Positions 18,632 to 29,144 of a DNA stretch of 64,000 bases are shown in pieces. The DNA comes from Thiohalobacter thiocyanaticus. Lineage in GTDB: Bacteria > Pseudomonadota > Gammaproteobacteria > Thiohalobacterales > Thiohalobacteraceae. The stretch is taken from positions 1,984,001 through 2,048,000 of the forward strand of contig NZ_QZMU01000001.1 in NCBI RefSeq assembly GCF_003932505.1, given 5' to 3'. The translations under genes were made by a program, and so were the position numbers. The notes beneath the pieces were generated by a model that made no database searches, was not told the DNA's origin, and saw only the letters and a list, made by a program, of their open reading frames with translations. Numbering within the stretch: the first letter of the stretch is position 1; each line of letters starts with the position of its first letter.

Positions 18632-19264
18632 ATGGACGGCAGACAATCTTATCGGCGCGCCCTGCGCGCCTCTTTGTTCCTACTCGGTATCGCGGCCGCT
18701 CCGGCGCACTCCGCGGTACTGCTCTCCGAGGTCTTCTACGATGCCTCCGGCGGCGACGCCGGACAGGTGTTCGTGGAGCTGTATGGTTCCACCGGACTCG
18801 ATCTCGCAGGCTACGAGCTGCGCGGCATCAACGGCAGCGGGGGTGATACCTACAAGACGGTCGCGCTCAGTGGCCTGATCCCCGCCGACGGTGTGTTCGT
18901 GGTCGCGGACGACGACGGCGGCAGCACGGCAGTGCCCGATGCCGACCTGCTGGCCGATGTGGACTTCCAGAACGGGCCGGATTCCATCGAGCTGTGGGAT
19001 GGCGGCATGGTGATCGATGCCCTGGGCTATGGCGACTTCACCAGCGCCGTGTTCGCCGGTCAGGGCGATCCGGCTCCGGATGTCTCCGCCGGCCAGAGCC
19101 TGGCCCGGGTGAGCGTGACCGGCAGCAACCTGGCCGACTTCATGGTGCTGGACACCCCCACGCCCGGGAGTACCGCCGTCAGTGCCGTGCCGGTGCCGGC
19201 AGCGGTGTATCTGATGGGCTCGGGTCTGGCCCTGCTGGGCAGCCGGCTGCGACGGTGTACCTGA
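18632..19264 (+). CDS. Lamin-tail-domain protein with VPLPA-CTERM sorting signal
   Basis: 210 residues from the ATG at 18632, preceded by GGAGGA. The signal peptide (about 1-28) ends His-Ser-Ala. A lamin-tail (LTD) domain starts at VLLSEVFYDASGG and covers about 29-130, including FVELYG and FVVADDDGG. The C-terminus is VPVPAAVYLMGSGLALLG then a basic tail, a VPLPA-CTERM exosortase sorting signal. It should be exported and processed at the membrane. It is inserted between the M16 genes and rsmD and has its own promoter. Confidence 0.88.
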   Translation: MDGRQSYRRALRASLFLLGIAAAPAHSAVLLSEVFYDASGGDAGQVFVELYGSTGLDLAGYELRGINGSGGDTYKTVALSGLIPADGVFVVADDDGGSTAVPDADLLADVDFQNGPDSIELWDGGMVIDALGYGDFTSAVFAGQGDPAPDVSAGQSLARVSVTGSNLADFMVLDTPTPGSTAVSAVPVPAAVYLMGSGLALLGSRLRRCT

Positions 19265-19339
19265 CCGCCGCGTCTGCATTGACCCCGTCTCCGTGCGCCG
19301 GGATGATGTTCCGGCTTCCAGGCACGGGGACTGGGGGCA

Positions 19340-19441
19340 GGCAAGGCCACGGACTTGATGCCGGGTCGGCCGCAGGGAGGCGGCCGTCAAGCCTGCAGGG
19401 ACCCGTTGATGGCGTTCCGGCATCAAGTCCGTGGCCTTGCC
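19340..19441. repeat. Long inverted repeat with nested hairpin
   Basis: Arms of 25 bases (19340-19364 and 19417-19441), each containing GGCAAGGCCACGG or its complement, pair perfectly around a 52-base loop. The loop contains a second hairpin (CGGCC...GGCCG). It lies in the 286-bp gap between the VPLPA-CTERM gene and rsmD and otherwise holds nothing coding. A structurally similar element is at 35558-35746. Confidence 0.85.
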
Positions 19442-19550
19442 GGCCTGATAACGTGTCCTGGGCAGTTCATGAGCGGTCGGGTATCCCGTAACAGGATGTC
19501 CGGCTGCTGCTTACTATCGGTCTCATTAGTAGATCAACGAACGGAAAGTC

Positions 19551-20634
<1,084 letters not shown>

Positions 20635-20684
20635 TATTAAGAGTATCTAATATTCTCTTCCCGCGCCCGGCGCGGCAGCACTGA

Positions 20685-20951
<267 letters not shown>

Positions 20952-21013
20952 CCCGGCCGGCCCTTTCTGCCTGCAACACCGACGAAATCCTTAACACTCT
21001 GCGCGTGCTCCGC

Positions 21014-21060
21014 CAGGGTTTTTCTATCTGATTGAAGTTAAAATAAAAACCCTGATTTTT
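21014..21060 (+). terminator. Probable terminator after the ferredoxin gene
   Basis: CAGGGTTTTT (21014-21023) pairs with AAAAACCCTG (21045-21054), followed by ATTTTT. The loop is long (21 bases), so efficiency is uncertain. Confidence 0.5.
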
Positions 21061-21165
21061 CAGCGACCGATTCTGATCGGCATCTGTCGGAATATCTGGC
21101 AATTGCCTGTAGGCCTTCCATCGACCATATTTGTAACACATTGTTATAAATATAGTTTTTCAGGA

Positions 21166-21181
21166 TGGTATCAATCCTGCT
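21166..21181 (+). promoter_or_regulatory. Putative sigma-54 promoter upstream of the exported-protein pair
   Basis: TGGTATC-AATC-CTGCT has GG and GC exactly 10 bases apart, 68 bp upstream of the ATG at 21249. The surrounding 21040-21200 is AT-rich compared with the window. Exosortase-sorted protein genes are often controlled by the sigma-54 PrsK/PrsR system, which would fit. The match outside the invariant bases is moderate. Confidence 0.35.
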
Positions 21182-21248
21182 TGAAACAGCCCCAAAACCA
21201 TAATTCAAGCGGCCCGCCCCACGGGGCTCAGTGCAGAGGGGTTACAGC

Positions 21249-21833
21249 ATGTATAAGAAATCACGCGCGCTCGCAAAGCGTCTTCGTTCCGTCCTGTTCG
21301 CCGCCGCTGCCGTGCTGGTGGCCGGGCTCATCGGCATCGCCACGCCGGCCGCCGCGAGCACCCCGGACGGGGAAACGCCCGCCAATGAAGGTGTCTGCGA
21401 CGAGCTGCAGGGTGCCACGCCCGGCCTGTATGGACTGTGTGTCGCCTACTGCGAGGCGCAGGATCTGGATTCGGTCAACAGCGGCAAGATGCCCAACGAA
21501 AAGATTCTGGCGAATTATCGCAAGAAAATGCGTGACGGCGATCCGGACATGCCCTGTGTGCAGGCTCCGTGCCCCTGCTGGAGCGCGGAAGAGTTGGCAT
21601 CAATGTCTGCTGACGGGTTGGCGACAGCCTGCACCCAGACGACCAATTCAATTGAACTTATCGATAACTCGCCGCTGTTTCATCGTGCCGCAGCGGATGT
21701 GAATCGGAATACCTGTACCTACATCAATCTGAACGTTTCACCGGCAAGAGTGACAGCGCAGCCGGTCACGGAAGATGAAGCCCAGGCTTGTTTTGGGGCG
21801 ATAGAGCAGGTCTGTAACAGTCTGGGGCTGTAA
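21249..21833 (+). CDS. Exported cysteine-rich protein of unknown function
   Basis: 194 residues from the ATG at 21249. A basic N-terminus and hydrophobic segment (about 15-34) end Ala-Ala-Ala, a signal peptide. The mature part has about eleven cysteines, including the block GLYGLCVAYCEAQD (about 61-74) and CVQAPCPCW (about 101-109), suggesting disulfides. No named family was recognised, but this block style recurs in exported proteins near exosortase-sorted genes. It lies 31 bp upstream of a VPLPA-CTERM gene and is likely co-transcribed with it. Confidence 0.75.
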   Translation: MYKKSRALAKRLRSVLFAAAAVLVAGLIGIATPAAASTPDGETPANEGVCDELQGATPGLYGLCVAYCEAQDLDSVNSGKMPNEKILANYRKKMRDGDPDMPCVQAPCPCWSAEELASMSADGLATACTQTTNSIELIDNSPLFHRAAADVNRNTCTYINLNVSPARVTAQPVTEDEAQACFGAIEQVCNSLGL

Positions 21834-21864
21834 GCCAGAAAACAAATAATTTCGGGGGAGAGTC

Positions 21865-22383
21865 ATGAATATTCGAAGCGTACCTGCAAGGCTGTTTGGA
21901 GTTTTGCTGCTGATGCTTGGTGCTGGTAGCGCCAATGCCGCTCTGATCGGGTTTACCCTTGAAGGGACGGTTGCCTCGGCTGCACCGGCCAACCCTTTCG
22001 GACTTTCGGTCAATGACATCATTACTGCAAGCGGTGTCTACGATGATACGACTATCGATATCAATGGCGATATCGATTTCAGTACCGGAACGAACAACAT
22101 GGAAATTCAGGTGGGTTCCTATAACTTCACTGATGCCGATGATGCCCTCGGAGGCGGGACCATGACGCTCAGCGGGGGCAGCTTTGTCGGTTTGTCCTAC
22201 CTCGCCGGAACCCTGCCAGGATTCAATTCCACTGTTTCCACTTTTGCCAGTCTTGATGGGACTATCGGCGGAAGCTGGGACGTAAACAGTTTCCAGACCA
22301 CTGTCGTCCCAGTGCCGGCCGCAGTCTGGCTGTTCGGCTCCGGTCTGCTGGGCCTGGTCGGGATCGCACGGCGCCGGCACTGA
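21865..22383 (+). CDS. VPLPA-CTERM sorting-domain protein
   Basis: 172 residues. The signal peptide (about 1-25) ends Ala-Asn-Ala. The mature region is acidic, Gly/Thr/Asp-rich and beta-strand-like, as in secreted PEP-CTERM proteins. The C-terminal signal VPVPAAVWLFGSGLLGLVG with basic tail ARRRH is a VPLPA-CTERM variant, handled by XrtD-type exosortases (not in the window). A terminator follows. Confidence 0.9.
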   Translation: MNIRSVPARLFGVLLLMLGAGSANAALIGFTLEGTVASAAPANPFGLSVNDIITASGVYDDTTIDINGDIDFSTGTNNMEIQVGSYNFTDADDALGGGTMTLSGGSFVGLSYLAGTLPGFNSTVSTFASLDGTIGGSWDVNSFQTTVVPVPAAVWLFGSGLLGLVGIARRRH

Positions 22384-22411
22384 GCGACGAAAAGTCTGCT
22401 CCTCCTTTACG

Positions 22412-22438
22412 AGGCGGCCATTCGGCCGCCTTGTTTTT
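22412..22438 (+). terminator. Rho-independent terminator after the VPLPA-CTERM gene
   Basis: AGGCGGCC-ATT-CGGCCGCCT hairpin followed by TGTTTTTT. Confidence 0.9.
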
Positions 22439-22481
22439 TGCGGCATTCGTCTTATCGTAGCCGGGTGTATCCTGCCACGAG

Positions 22482-24215
22482 ATGAAGCCGCCCATGCCAT
22501 TCAAGCCACTCCACCCCCTGCCTTTCCTGTTCGCCGCCCTGCTGCCGGCCATCGGACCCTGCCAGATCGCACTGGCCGGTGAACATTCGCCCGCCGCGGC
22601 CATTGCCGCTGCCCATCCGCTGGCCACCGAGGCCGGGTTCGAGATCCTGGCCGCGGGCGGTAACGCCTTCGATGCAGCGGTGGCGGTCAGCGCCGCGCTG
22701 GCCGTGGTAGAGCCCTACAGTTCGGGGATCGGTGGTGGCGGTTTCTGGCTGCTGCACACGGCGGAGGCCGGGCGCGACATCATGGTCGACGGCCGCGAGC
22801 GGGCGCCGCTGGCGGCGCACCGGGATATGTATCTTGATGACGCGGGCAATGTCATTCCCGGTGCCTCCATGAACGGACCGCTGGCGGCGGGCATCCCGGG
22901 CGAACCGGCCGCGCTGGCGCATCTGGCGGAGAACTACGGCCGCCTGCCGCTGGGAAGGAGTCTGGCGCCGGCCTTACGTCTGGCGCGCGAGGGCTTCGCG
23001 GTGGATGCCCATTACCGCCGCATGGCGGCGTTCCGGCGGGATGTGTTGCGCGAATCCGCTGCTGCCGGGCGCATCTTCCTGCGCGACGGCGAGGTGCCCG
23101 CGGAAGGATCGGTGATTCGTCAGCCGGAACTGGCCGCGACGCTGCAGCTCCTGGCCGACCGCGGGCGGGAGGGCTTCTACGCGGGCGAGACAGGCCGCAA
23201 ACTGGTCGAAGGCGTGCGCGCCGCCGGCGGCATCTGGACACTGGAGGGCCTGGAGAGCTACCGGGTGGTCGAGCGCGAACCGGTGCGCGGCGAATACCAC
23301 GGCGTGCGTATCACCAGTGCCGCGCCGCCGTCCTCCGGCGGCATCGCGCTGGTGACTATGCTCAACATCCTGGAAGGCTATGAGCTGCGCACGCTGGGCG
23401 AGGTCGAGCGGGTGCATCTGATCGTTGAAGCCATGCGCCGTGCCTACCGCGACCGTTCGATCTACCTGGGCGATACCGACTTCGTCGAGGTGCCGGTGGC
23501 CATGCTCACCAGTGCCCATTACGCTGCCGGCCTGCGCAACGGCATCCGCCGTGACCGGGCCACCTCGAGCGCCGCCCTGCCCGGCGGCGAGGCCCGGCCG
23601 GCGGGCAGTCACACCACCCATTTCTCCATCCTGGACAGCGAGGGCAACCGGGTCGCGGCTACCCTCAGCATCAACTATCCCTTCGGTTCAGGCTTCGTGG
23701 TGCCGGGCACCGGCGTGCTGCTCAACGACGAAATGGACGACTTCTCTGCCAAGCCGGGCGTGCCCAACGCCTACGGTCTGGTCGGGGCCGAGGCCAATGC
23801 GATCGAGCCGGGCAAGCGTATGCTCTCCAGCATGTCGCCGACCTTCGTCGAGACCGCTGACCGCGTCGGTATCCTGGGTACGCCAGGCGGCAGCCGCATC
23901 ATCACCATGGTGTTGCACGGCATTCTGGGGTTCGCGGAAGGGCAGCCGCCGGAGAGATGGGTGAACGCGCCGCGCTATCACCACCAGTACCTGCCCGATG
24001 CCATCCAGTTCGAGCCGGAGGCTTTCGACGCCGACAGGCAGTTCCGCCTGGAGGCAATTGGGCATACGCTCGAGCCGTTGGAGGACACGTATGGCAACAT
24101 GCAGGCGATTCTCTGGAACCGCACAACCGGCGAGGTGCAGGCGGCCAGTGATCCGCGCGGGATTGGAACGGCGCGGGTGAGGTCTGTTAAAAGCATCAAT
24201 CGCAAAGGCGAATAA
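22482..24215 (+). CDS. ggt: Gamma-glutamyltranspeptidase
   Basis: 577 residues. The signal peptide (about 1-31) ends Ala-Leu-Ala. The large-subunit block with GGNAFDAAVAVSAALAVVEP is intact. The autocleavage and catalytic Thr starts the small subunit at TTHFSILDSEGN (about residue 378). The substrate block is SGFVVPGTGVLLNDEMDDF. The enzyme breaks down glutathione in the periplasm. The last residues (INRKGE and stop) are encoded by an intergenic repeat arm (24198-24230), so the C-terminus has been altered by the repeat. Confidence 0.96.
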   Translation: MKPPMPFKPLHPLPFLFAALLPAIGPCQIALAGEHSPAAAIAAAHPLATEAGFEILAAGGNAFDAAVAVSAALAVVEPYSSGIGGGGFWLLHTAEAGRDIMVDGRERAPLAAHRDMYLDDAGNVIPGASMNGPLAAGIPGEPAALAHLAENYGRLPLGRSLAPALRLAREGFAVDAHYRRMAAFRRDVLRESAAAGRIFLRDGEVPAEGSVIRQPELAATLQLLADRGREGFYAGETGRKLVEGVRAAGGIWTLEGLESYRVVEREPVRGEYHGVRITSAAPPSSGGIALVTMLNILEGYELRTLGEVERVHLIVEAMRRAYRDRSIYLGDTDFVEVPVAMLTSAHYAAGLRNGIRRDRATSSAALPGGEARPAGSHTTHFSILDSEGNRVAATLSINYPFGSGFVVPGTGVLLNDEMDDFSAKPGVPNAYGLVGAEANAIEPGKRMLSSMSPTFVETADRVGILGTPGGSRIITMVLHGILGFAEGQPPERWVNAPRYHHQYLPDAIQFEPEAFDADRQFRLEAIGHTLEPLEDTYGNMQAILWNRTTGEVQAASDPRGIGTARVRSVKSINRKGE

Positions 24216-24377
24216 GGCGCGCAAAGGAAATATGATCACGAAAAAGATTCATTCCTCCCCCTCGACGGGGGAGGTCAGGAGGGGGTGGATCAATTCAGGC
24301 CACCCTCTCCCTGCCCATCCCATCAAGGAAGGGGAGAAGCATGGCCCCTTCGCGCGCCTTTGACGCCTTTGCGGTTT
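24198..24377. repeat. Paired inverted repeat, GCAAAGGCG family, copy 1, with nested repeat
   Basis: Left arm 24198-24230 and right arm 24345-24377 are inverted copies of a sequence reading CGCAAAGGCG...GGCGCGC. Between them is a second pyrimidine/purine palindrome (CTCCCCCTCGACGGGGGAG, then CACCCTCTCCC). The left arm overlaps the ggt 3' end. A second copy of the outer repeat is at 42581-42729. This accounts for the gap between ggt and mutM. Confidence 0.8.
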
Positions 24378-24396
24378 GATCCCTCCTGCAGGATAT

Positions 24397-25212
24397 TCAC
24401 CGCTGGCAGTGGCTGCAGTAATAGCTCGACCGCTGCCCGATCCGCTTCAGCCGCAGCGCCTCGCCGCAGCCCGGGCAGGGCTGGCCGGCGCGTTCATAGA
24501 CCCGCAGCGACTGGCGGAAGTAGCCGGGTCGGCCGTCGCCGCCGGTGAAATCCCGCAGCGTGGTGCCGCCGACCCGGATGGACTGTTCCAGCACCGCCCT
24601 GATGGCCGCGGCCAGGCCCGCGTAACGTGCCCGGCTGATGCGTCCGGCCGGCCGGCCCGGATGAATGCCCGCGAGATACAGTGCTTCGTTGGAATAGATG
24701 TTCCCCACTCCCACCACCACATGGCTGTCCATGATGAAGGATTTCACCGCCGCCCGGCGGTCGCGTGACTGGGTGAACAGATAATCGCCGTCGAAGTCAT
24801 CGGACAGGGGTTCCGGGCCGAGTTCGCGTAGCAGTCTGTGCCTCTCCGGCGGATGGGTGGTCCAGAGCAGGGCCCCGAAGCGGCGTGGATCGGTCAGGCG
24901 CAGGCATTGGCCGTCGTCCAGTTCCAGATCCAGGTGATCGTGTTTGCCCGGCGGGGTGGTGACAGGCAGGATGCGCAGCGCGCCCGACATCCCCAGGTGC
25001 AGGATCAGGGTGCCGGTGTCCAGTTCGATCAGCAGGTACTTGGCGCGACGCCGGACGGAATGGATGCGCTGTCCCGCCACGGTGGACTCCAGGCCGCGCG
25101 GCACCGGCCAGCGCAGCTGGCGCTGGCGCACGACCAGCCGGGCGATGCGCCGGCCGGTAAGATGCGGTTCGATCCCACGCCGGGTGGTCTCGACTTCGGG
25201 CAATTCAGGCAT
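24397..25212 (-). CDS. mutM: Formamidopyrimidine-DNA glycosylase
   Basis: 271 residues. The catalytic N-terminus is PELPEVE. The helix-two-turn-helix block is [18 protein letters not shown]. The C-terminal zinc finger is [10 protein letters not shown]...YYCSHCQR. It excises 8-oxoguanine. Convergent with ggt; its position matches the Pseudomonas order. Confidence 0.97.
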   Translation of the reverse strand: MPELPEVETTRRGIEPHLTGRRIARLVVRQRQLRWPVPRGLESTVAGQRIHSVRRRAKYLLIELDTGTLILHLGMSGALRILPVTTPPGKHDHLDLELDDGQCLRLTDPRRFGALLWTTHPPERHRLLRELGPEPLSDDFDGDYLFTQSRDRRAAVKSFIMDSHVVVGVGNIYSNEALYLAGIHPGRPAGRISRARYAGLAAAIRAVLEQSIRVGGTTLRDFTGGDGRPGYFRQSLRVYERAGQPCPGCGEALRLKRIGQRSSYYCSHCQR

Positions 25213-25342
25213 GGGATCGCGGGAATTTCGCCGGTATCGGTCAGAGACGTTAGAATACCAGCTTGCTATAAAGCGACAATATCACTCCCGGAAGGCCGGT
25301 GTTCTTCGCCTTTCCGGCACAACCAGTCACAAGGGCCAATCC

Positions 25343-26749
25343 ATGACCAGACAAGTAGATGTTGCCATCCTCGGCGCCGGCAGCGCCGGTCTGTATGCCC
25401 TCGGCCAGGTGCGCAAGGCCACCGACAGCTGGGTGCTGATCGACGGCGGCGAGCTGGGCACCACCTGCGCCCGCGTCGGCTGTATGCCGTCCAAGGTTGC
25501 CATCCAGGTCGGTGAGGACATGCACCGGCGCAACATCTTCGACCGTGAGGGGATCGAGGGCGGCGAGCAGCTGATCCTCAACCAGGAAGATGCGATGGAG
25601 CATGTGCAGGACCTGCGCGATGTGTTCGTGGACAAGGTGCTCTCCACCAGCACCGACGAGATGAGCGAGGAGGAGTTCATCGAGGGCAATGCGCGCTTCG
25701 TCGAGCCCGGCGTGCTCGAAGTGAACGGCGAGCGGATCGAGGCGAAAAAGGTCGTCATCGCCACCGGCTCGACGCCGTTGGTGCCATCGGCCTGGGAATC
25801 CTTCCGCGACCGCATCCTGACCACCGACGAGTTCTTCGAGCAGGAGGCTCTGCCGGAGTCGGTCGCCGTCATCGGCCTGGGCGTGATCGGGCTGGAGCTG
25901 GGCCAGGCCCTGCACCGCTTCGGCGTGGATGTCACCGGCATCGACATGGCCGGGACCATCGGCGGTCTGGAGGATCCGGTTGCCCGCGATGTCGCCATCG
26001 AGATCATCGGCAGGGAGTTCCCGCTGTGGCTGGGAGAGAAAGCCGAGGTGAGCGAGGCCGGTGAGGGCAAACTCAAGGTCACGGCCGGCGACAACGAGGT
26101 GGAGGTCGACAGGCTGCTGGTGAGCATGGGCCGGGTGCCCAACGTGCGGGAACTCGGCCTGGATGCGCTGGGTGTGGAACTGAATGACAATGGTGTGCCG
26201 GTATTCGACCCGCACACCATGCAGGTCGGCGACCTGCCGGTATTCATTGCCGGGGATGTCACCGGCGACCGGCCCATCCTGCACGAGGCCGGCGACGAGG
26301 GCCGCATCGCGGGGTTCAACGCGGTGCAGGAGACACCGGTGGCCTTCGCCCGCAAGACGCCGCTCTCCATCACCTTCTGCGACCCCAACATCGTCACCGT
26401 CGGCCAGGGCTGGAGCGAACTGGATGAAGCCGCCATCGCTGTCGGTGAGGTGAAGATGGGCCTGTTGGGCCGGGCCATCATCATGGGCCGCAACCGCGGC
26501 GTGCTGCGGGTCTATGCCGACAAGCGTGATGGTCGCATCCTGGGCGCGACCTTCGTCGCCGCCCTGGCCGAGCATCTGGGGCATCTGCTGAGCTGGGCCA
26601 TCGCTCAGGAACTGACCGTGTTCGATCTGCTCAAGCTGCCCTTCTATCACCCGACCATGGAAGAGGGGCTGCAGGCGGCGCTGTATGATCTCAAGGGCAG
26701 GTTCGATGTGGAGTTCGATCACCCGGTCGAGTTGCGACCGCTGAAATAG
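25343..26749 (+). CDS. lpd: Dihydrolipoyl dehydrogenase-like flavoprotein
   Basis: 468 residues from the ATG at 25343; the upstream open frame is spurious. FAD motif GAGSAGLYA. The redox disulfide is CARVGCMPSK, the class I pyridine-nucleotide disulfide oxidoreductase pattern. NAD motif GLGVIGLELG. C-terminal YHPTMEEGL carries the catalytic His and Glu. It stands alone, without 2-oxoacid dehydrogenase E1/E2 genes. It could serve an unlinked complex or be an orphan mercuric-reductase-like or STH-like oxidoreductase. Confidence 0.88.
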   Translation: MTRQVDVAILGAGSAGLYALGQVRKATDSWVLIDGGELGTTCARVGCMPSKVAIQVGEDMHRRNIFDREGIEGGEQLILNQEDAMEHVQDLRDVFVDKVLSTSTDEMSEEEFIEGNARFVEPGVLEVNGERIEAKKVVIATGSTPLVPSAWESFRDRILTTDEFFEQEALPESVAVIGLGVIGLELGQALHRFGVDVTGIDMAGTIGGLEDPVARDVAIEIIGREFPLWLGEKAEVSEAGEGKLKVTAGDNEVEVDRLLVSMGRVPNVRELGLDALGVELNDNGVPVFDPHTMQVGDLPVFIAGDVTGDRPILHEAGDEGRIAGFNAVQETPVAFARKTPLSITFCDPNIVTVGQGWSELDEAAIAVGEVKMGLLGRAIIMGRNRGVLRVYADKRDGRILGATFVAALAEHLGHLLSWAIAQELTVFDLLKLPFYHPTMEEGLQAALYDLKGRFDVEFDHPVELRPLK

Positions 26750-26776
26750 CCTTTTGACCTCGTCCAGGGCTGACCA

Positions 26777-26868
26777 CCCTGTCATTGCGAGCGAAGCGCG
26801 GCAATCTCGTTATGCAGTCTCAGCTGTTGCGAGATTGCCGCGGCGCTATGCGCCTCGCAATGACAGGG
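26777..26868. repeat. Dispersed palindromic repeat, CGTCATTGCGAG family, copy 2
   Basis: Inverted arms 26777-26809 and 26830-26868, imperfect, both with TGTCATTGCGAG at the outer ends and CGGCAATCTCG inside. It fills the gap between lpd and the DUF4340 gene. Confidence 0.85.
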
Positions 26869-26893
26869 TAATTTGCGTGTTTCCATTGCCAGC

Positions 26894-27754
26894 CTACGGT
26901 TCGGCGCCAGCCTCATCTTCTATGGCACCCAGCTCCAGCAACCCCCCGGCCTGCTGTGTCCCCAGGTGATATTCCAGCCCCAGGTCCTGCCGCACCAGCA
27001 CGAAGTCCGACTCGCTGCGACGGATGCCGAAACGGATCCGCTCCCCGCCGGCCAGCGTTACCTCAACCTCATTGCGGGTGTCTCCGCCGCTGTCCTCTCT
27101 TACCCATAAGGCCCGTGCCGAGCGCCAGGCATCGACCAGCTGCTGTAATTCATCGGCCGAAACGCCGGGGCGTGCCGGGCTGATATCCCAGCCGCCGGTT
27201 CCGGTGCGCATCAGCGTGAACTCCGGCAGTACCAGCTGTTCGAGTTCGGCATCCTCCGGCAGCAGACGCCGGCTGACCAGGTCGGTGGCGCTGGCCGTGA
27301 GCAGGTTCGGTACCCGGTCCTGGATCAGGTGGACCTGATCGCCGTACTGCACATAGCGCAGGTCCTGCAGGGGTTCGGTGTTCCCCAGGCGGATCTCGGT
27401 ATTGTCGTAATGCAATGCGGCGCGGGGCGGGTCCAGGCCGATGTCGGCGGGGTCGATCTCCGCCAGCGGATAGCGGCGTTCGGACCGGGCCTGCAGCAGA
27501 TCCAGCAGGATTCCGGTCTGGAACGCGTCGGCGCGCAGGTCCGGCTCCCGCAGTCGCCACCCGCCGTCGCTGCGCACCAGCTCGATGCGGCCGCGGGCGT
27601 TGTCGATGCGGATGCTCTGAACCTGTGCCGGATCGAGGCCGATCAGGGGCATGTCGGCCGGCGCCTCGGTACCGGGGCGCAGGTAGGCCAGTGTCGCCAG
27701 GCCGGCGACCAGCAGCAGCAATACGACATTGATGAGGGATCGGGGGCCGGGCAT
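26894..27754 (-). CDS. DUF4340 domain protein, Gld-type ABC operon
   Basis: 286 residues. One N-terminal membrane helix (about 7-24), then an extracytoplasmic beta-rich region with repeated pattern GGWRLREP...ARSERRYPLAEI...GLDPPRAAL typical of DUF4340. It overlaps the upstream gldG-like gene (TGATG), last of a four-gene operon. Such proteins accompany GldA/F/G-like ABC systems in many bacteria. The exact role is unknown. Confidence 0.88.
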   Translation of the reverse strand: MPGPRSLINVVLLLLVAGLATLAYLRPGTEAPADMPLIGLDPAQVQSIRIDNARGRIELVRSDGGWRLREPDLRADAFQTGILLDLLQARSERRYPLAEIDPADIGLDPPRAALHYDNTEIRLGNTEPLQDLRYVQYGDQVHLIQDRVPNLLTASATDLVSRRLLPEDAELEQLVLPEFTLMRTGTGGWDISPARPGVSADELQQLVDAWRSARALWVREDSGGDTRNEVEVTLAGGERIRFGIRRSESDFVLVRQDLGLEYHLGTQQAGGLLELGAIEDEAGAEP

Positions 27755-29127
27755 CAGCGTTTGCGTCGGCGCAGCCAGATGACCAGGCCGGCGACCAGCA
27801 GCAGCGCCGGGAGCACGAACAGGAAGCCGAAGCCGATCACGGCCTGGGCGCCGCGGCCCAGTTCCAGCGACTGGTCCGGGGCCGCACGCGGGTGGATGGC
27901 GATGAAGCTGTCATCGTGACTGAGCCAGTCGATCAGGTTCAGGCCCAGATCCAGGTTGGCGACATTGCCGACGAAGCTGTTGGAGAGAAAATCCCCGTCG
28001 CCCATCACCACCACGCGCTGATCGCGGGTCTCGGCTTCTCCGGTCCCGGCGTCGGTGTCCAGGCTGCGGGTCAGGGCATAGGCGAGATCCAGCGGGCCGG
28101 CGCGTTCGTCACTGCCCTCGTCGAACCCGATCCGGCCTTCCAGCGCATCCAGTTCCGTCCAGGTGCTGTCCATGCTGGAAAGCAGGGGGTCGACCTGCCA
28201 GGTCTCGGTCTCGATGAACTGCAGTGCCTGGGCGTGCGGAAACAGGGTCATGGCCTGCAGCTCGCGGGTGACGGGGTGCGGGGTGTAGGCGGTGACCAGC
28301 ACCACGTCCGGGCTCTCGATGCCGAACAGCTGGGTGCTGGCATCGACGATCACGCCGGGCAGGAACTCCACGCCCAGGTATTCGGCCACGCTGGCCATGC
28401 CGCCGGTCTCGCCCGGGTCGGCCAGCCACAGCAGGTTGCCGCCGGCCTCCAGGTATTCGCGCACCAGCTTCACCTCGCCCTGCAGCAGATCCAGCTGCGG
28501 GCTGGCGATGACCAGTACGCTGAGGTTGTCCGGCACCGTGCGCGTCTCGGCCAGATTGAGGGTCTGCACCTTCAGTCCCTTGCGCTCCAGTTCGGCGCCG
28601 AAACGGCCCAGGTCGTGATTGGCCTGGCCGTGCGGGTCGCGCTCGCCGTGGCCGGTGAGAAAGCCGATCCAGCGCTCGCCCTGACGGGCCACCCGCAGGA
28701 TGGCGTTGCTGATGGCCTGCTCGGTGTGTTCCTGCACCCGTTCGCTGCGACCCTGATAGGCGATGCGCAGTTCGCCTTCCATGCTTACGCCCAGCTCACG
28801 GGTGCGTTCGGGGGCGCGGTCCGGGTTGACGAACTCGAGCGTGACATCGGGGCTGATCCGCTGGTAGCGGTTGATCAGTTCCCGGATCTGCTCGCGCAGC
28901 GGTCCCTGGTCCCGGACGAAGGCGGTGATCGTCAGTGGCGCGTCCAGGCCCTCGAGCAGGCGGACGCTGTCCGCCGACAGGCTGTTGCGGGCGCCATAGG
29001 TCCAGTCGGCCTGCAGCCGGTACTGGGTGCTGAGCCAGGCCAGCAGCCCGACGGCAATCAGCAGCAGCAGGGTGAACAGGTAACGCTGCAGGCGCAGGTT
29101 GCGTTTGGTCTTCCTGGTAACGTCCAT
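27754..29127 (-). CDS. GldG-like ABC transporter auxiliary protein
   Basis: 457 residues from the ATG at 29127. A membrane helix near residue 20-38, then a large periplasmic region related to ABC_transp_aux/GldG (ITAFVRDQGPLREQI, TGHGERDPHG, LLWLADPGETGGM). A C-terminal membrane helix sits before a basic tail RRRKR. It is the third gene of the operon, 17 bp after the permease. It probably links ABC transport to an envelope substrate. Confidence 0.9.
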   Translation of the reverse strand: MDVTRKTKRNLRLQRYLFTLLLLIAVGLLAWLSTQYRLQADWTYGARNSLSADSVRLLEGLDAPLTITAFVRDQGPLREQIRELINRYQRISPDVTLEFVNPDRAPERTRELGVSMEGELRIAYQGRSERVQEHTEQAISNAILRVARQGERWIGFLTGHGERDPHGQANHDLGRFGAELERKGLKVQTLNLAETRTVPDNLSVLVIASPQLDLLQGEVKLVREYLEAGGNLLWLADPGETGGMASVAEYLGVEFLPGVIVDASTQLFGIESPDVVLVTAYTPHPVTRELQAMTLFPHAQALQFIETETWQVDPLLSSMDSTWTELDALEGRIGFDEGSDERAGPLDLAYALTRSLDTDAGTGEAETRDQRVVVMGDGDFLSNSFVGNVANLDLGLNLIDWLSHDDSFIAIHPRAAPDQSLELGRGAQAVIGFGFLFVLPALLLVAGLVIWLRRRKR

Positions 29128-29144
29128 AAATCCGCAGTCCGTTC

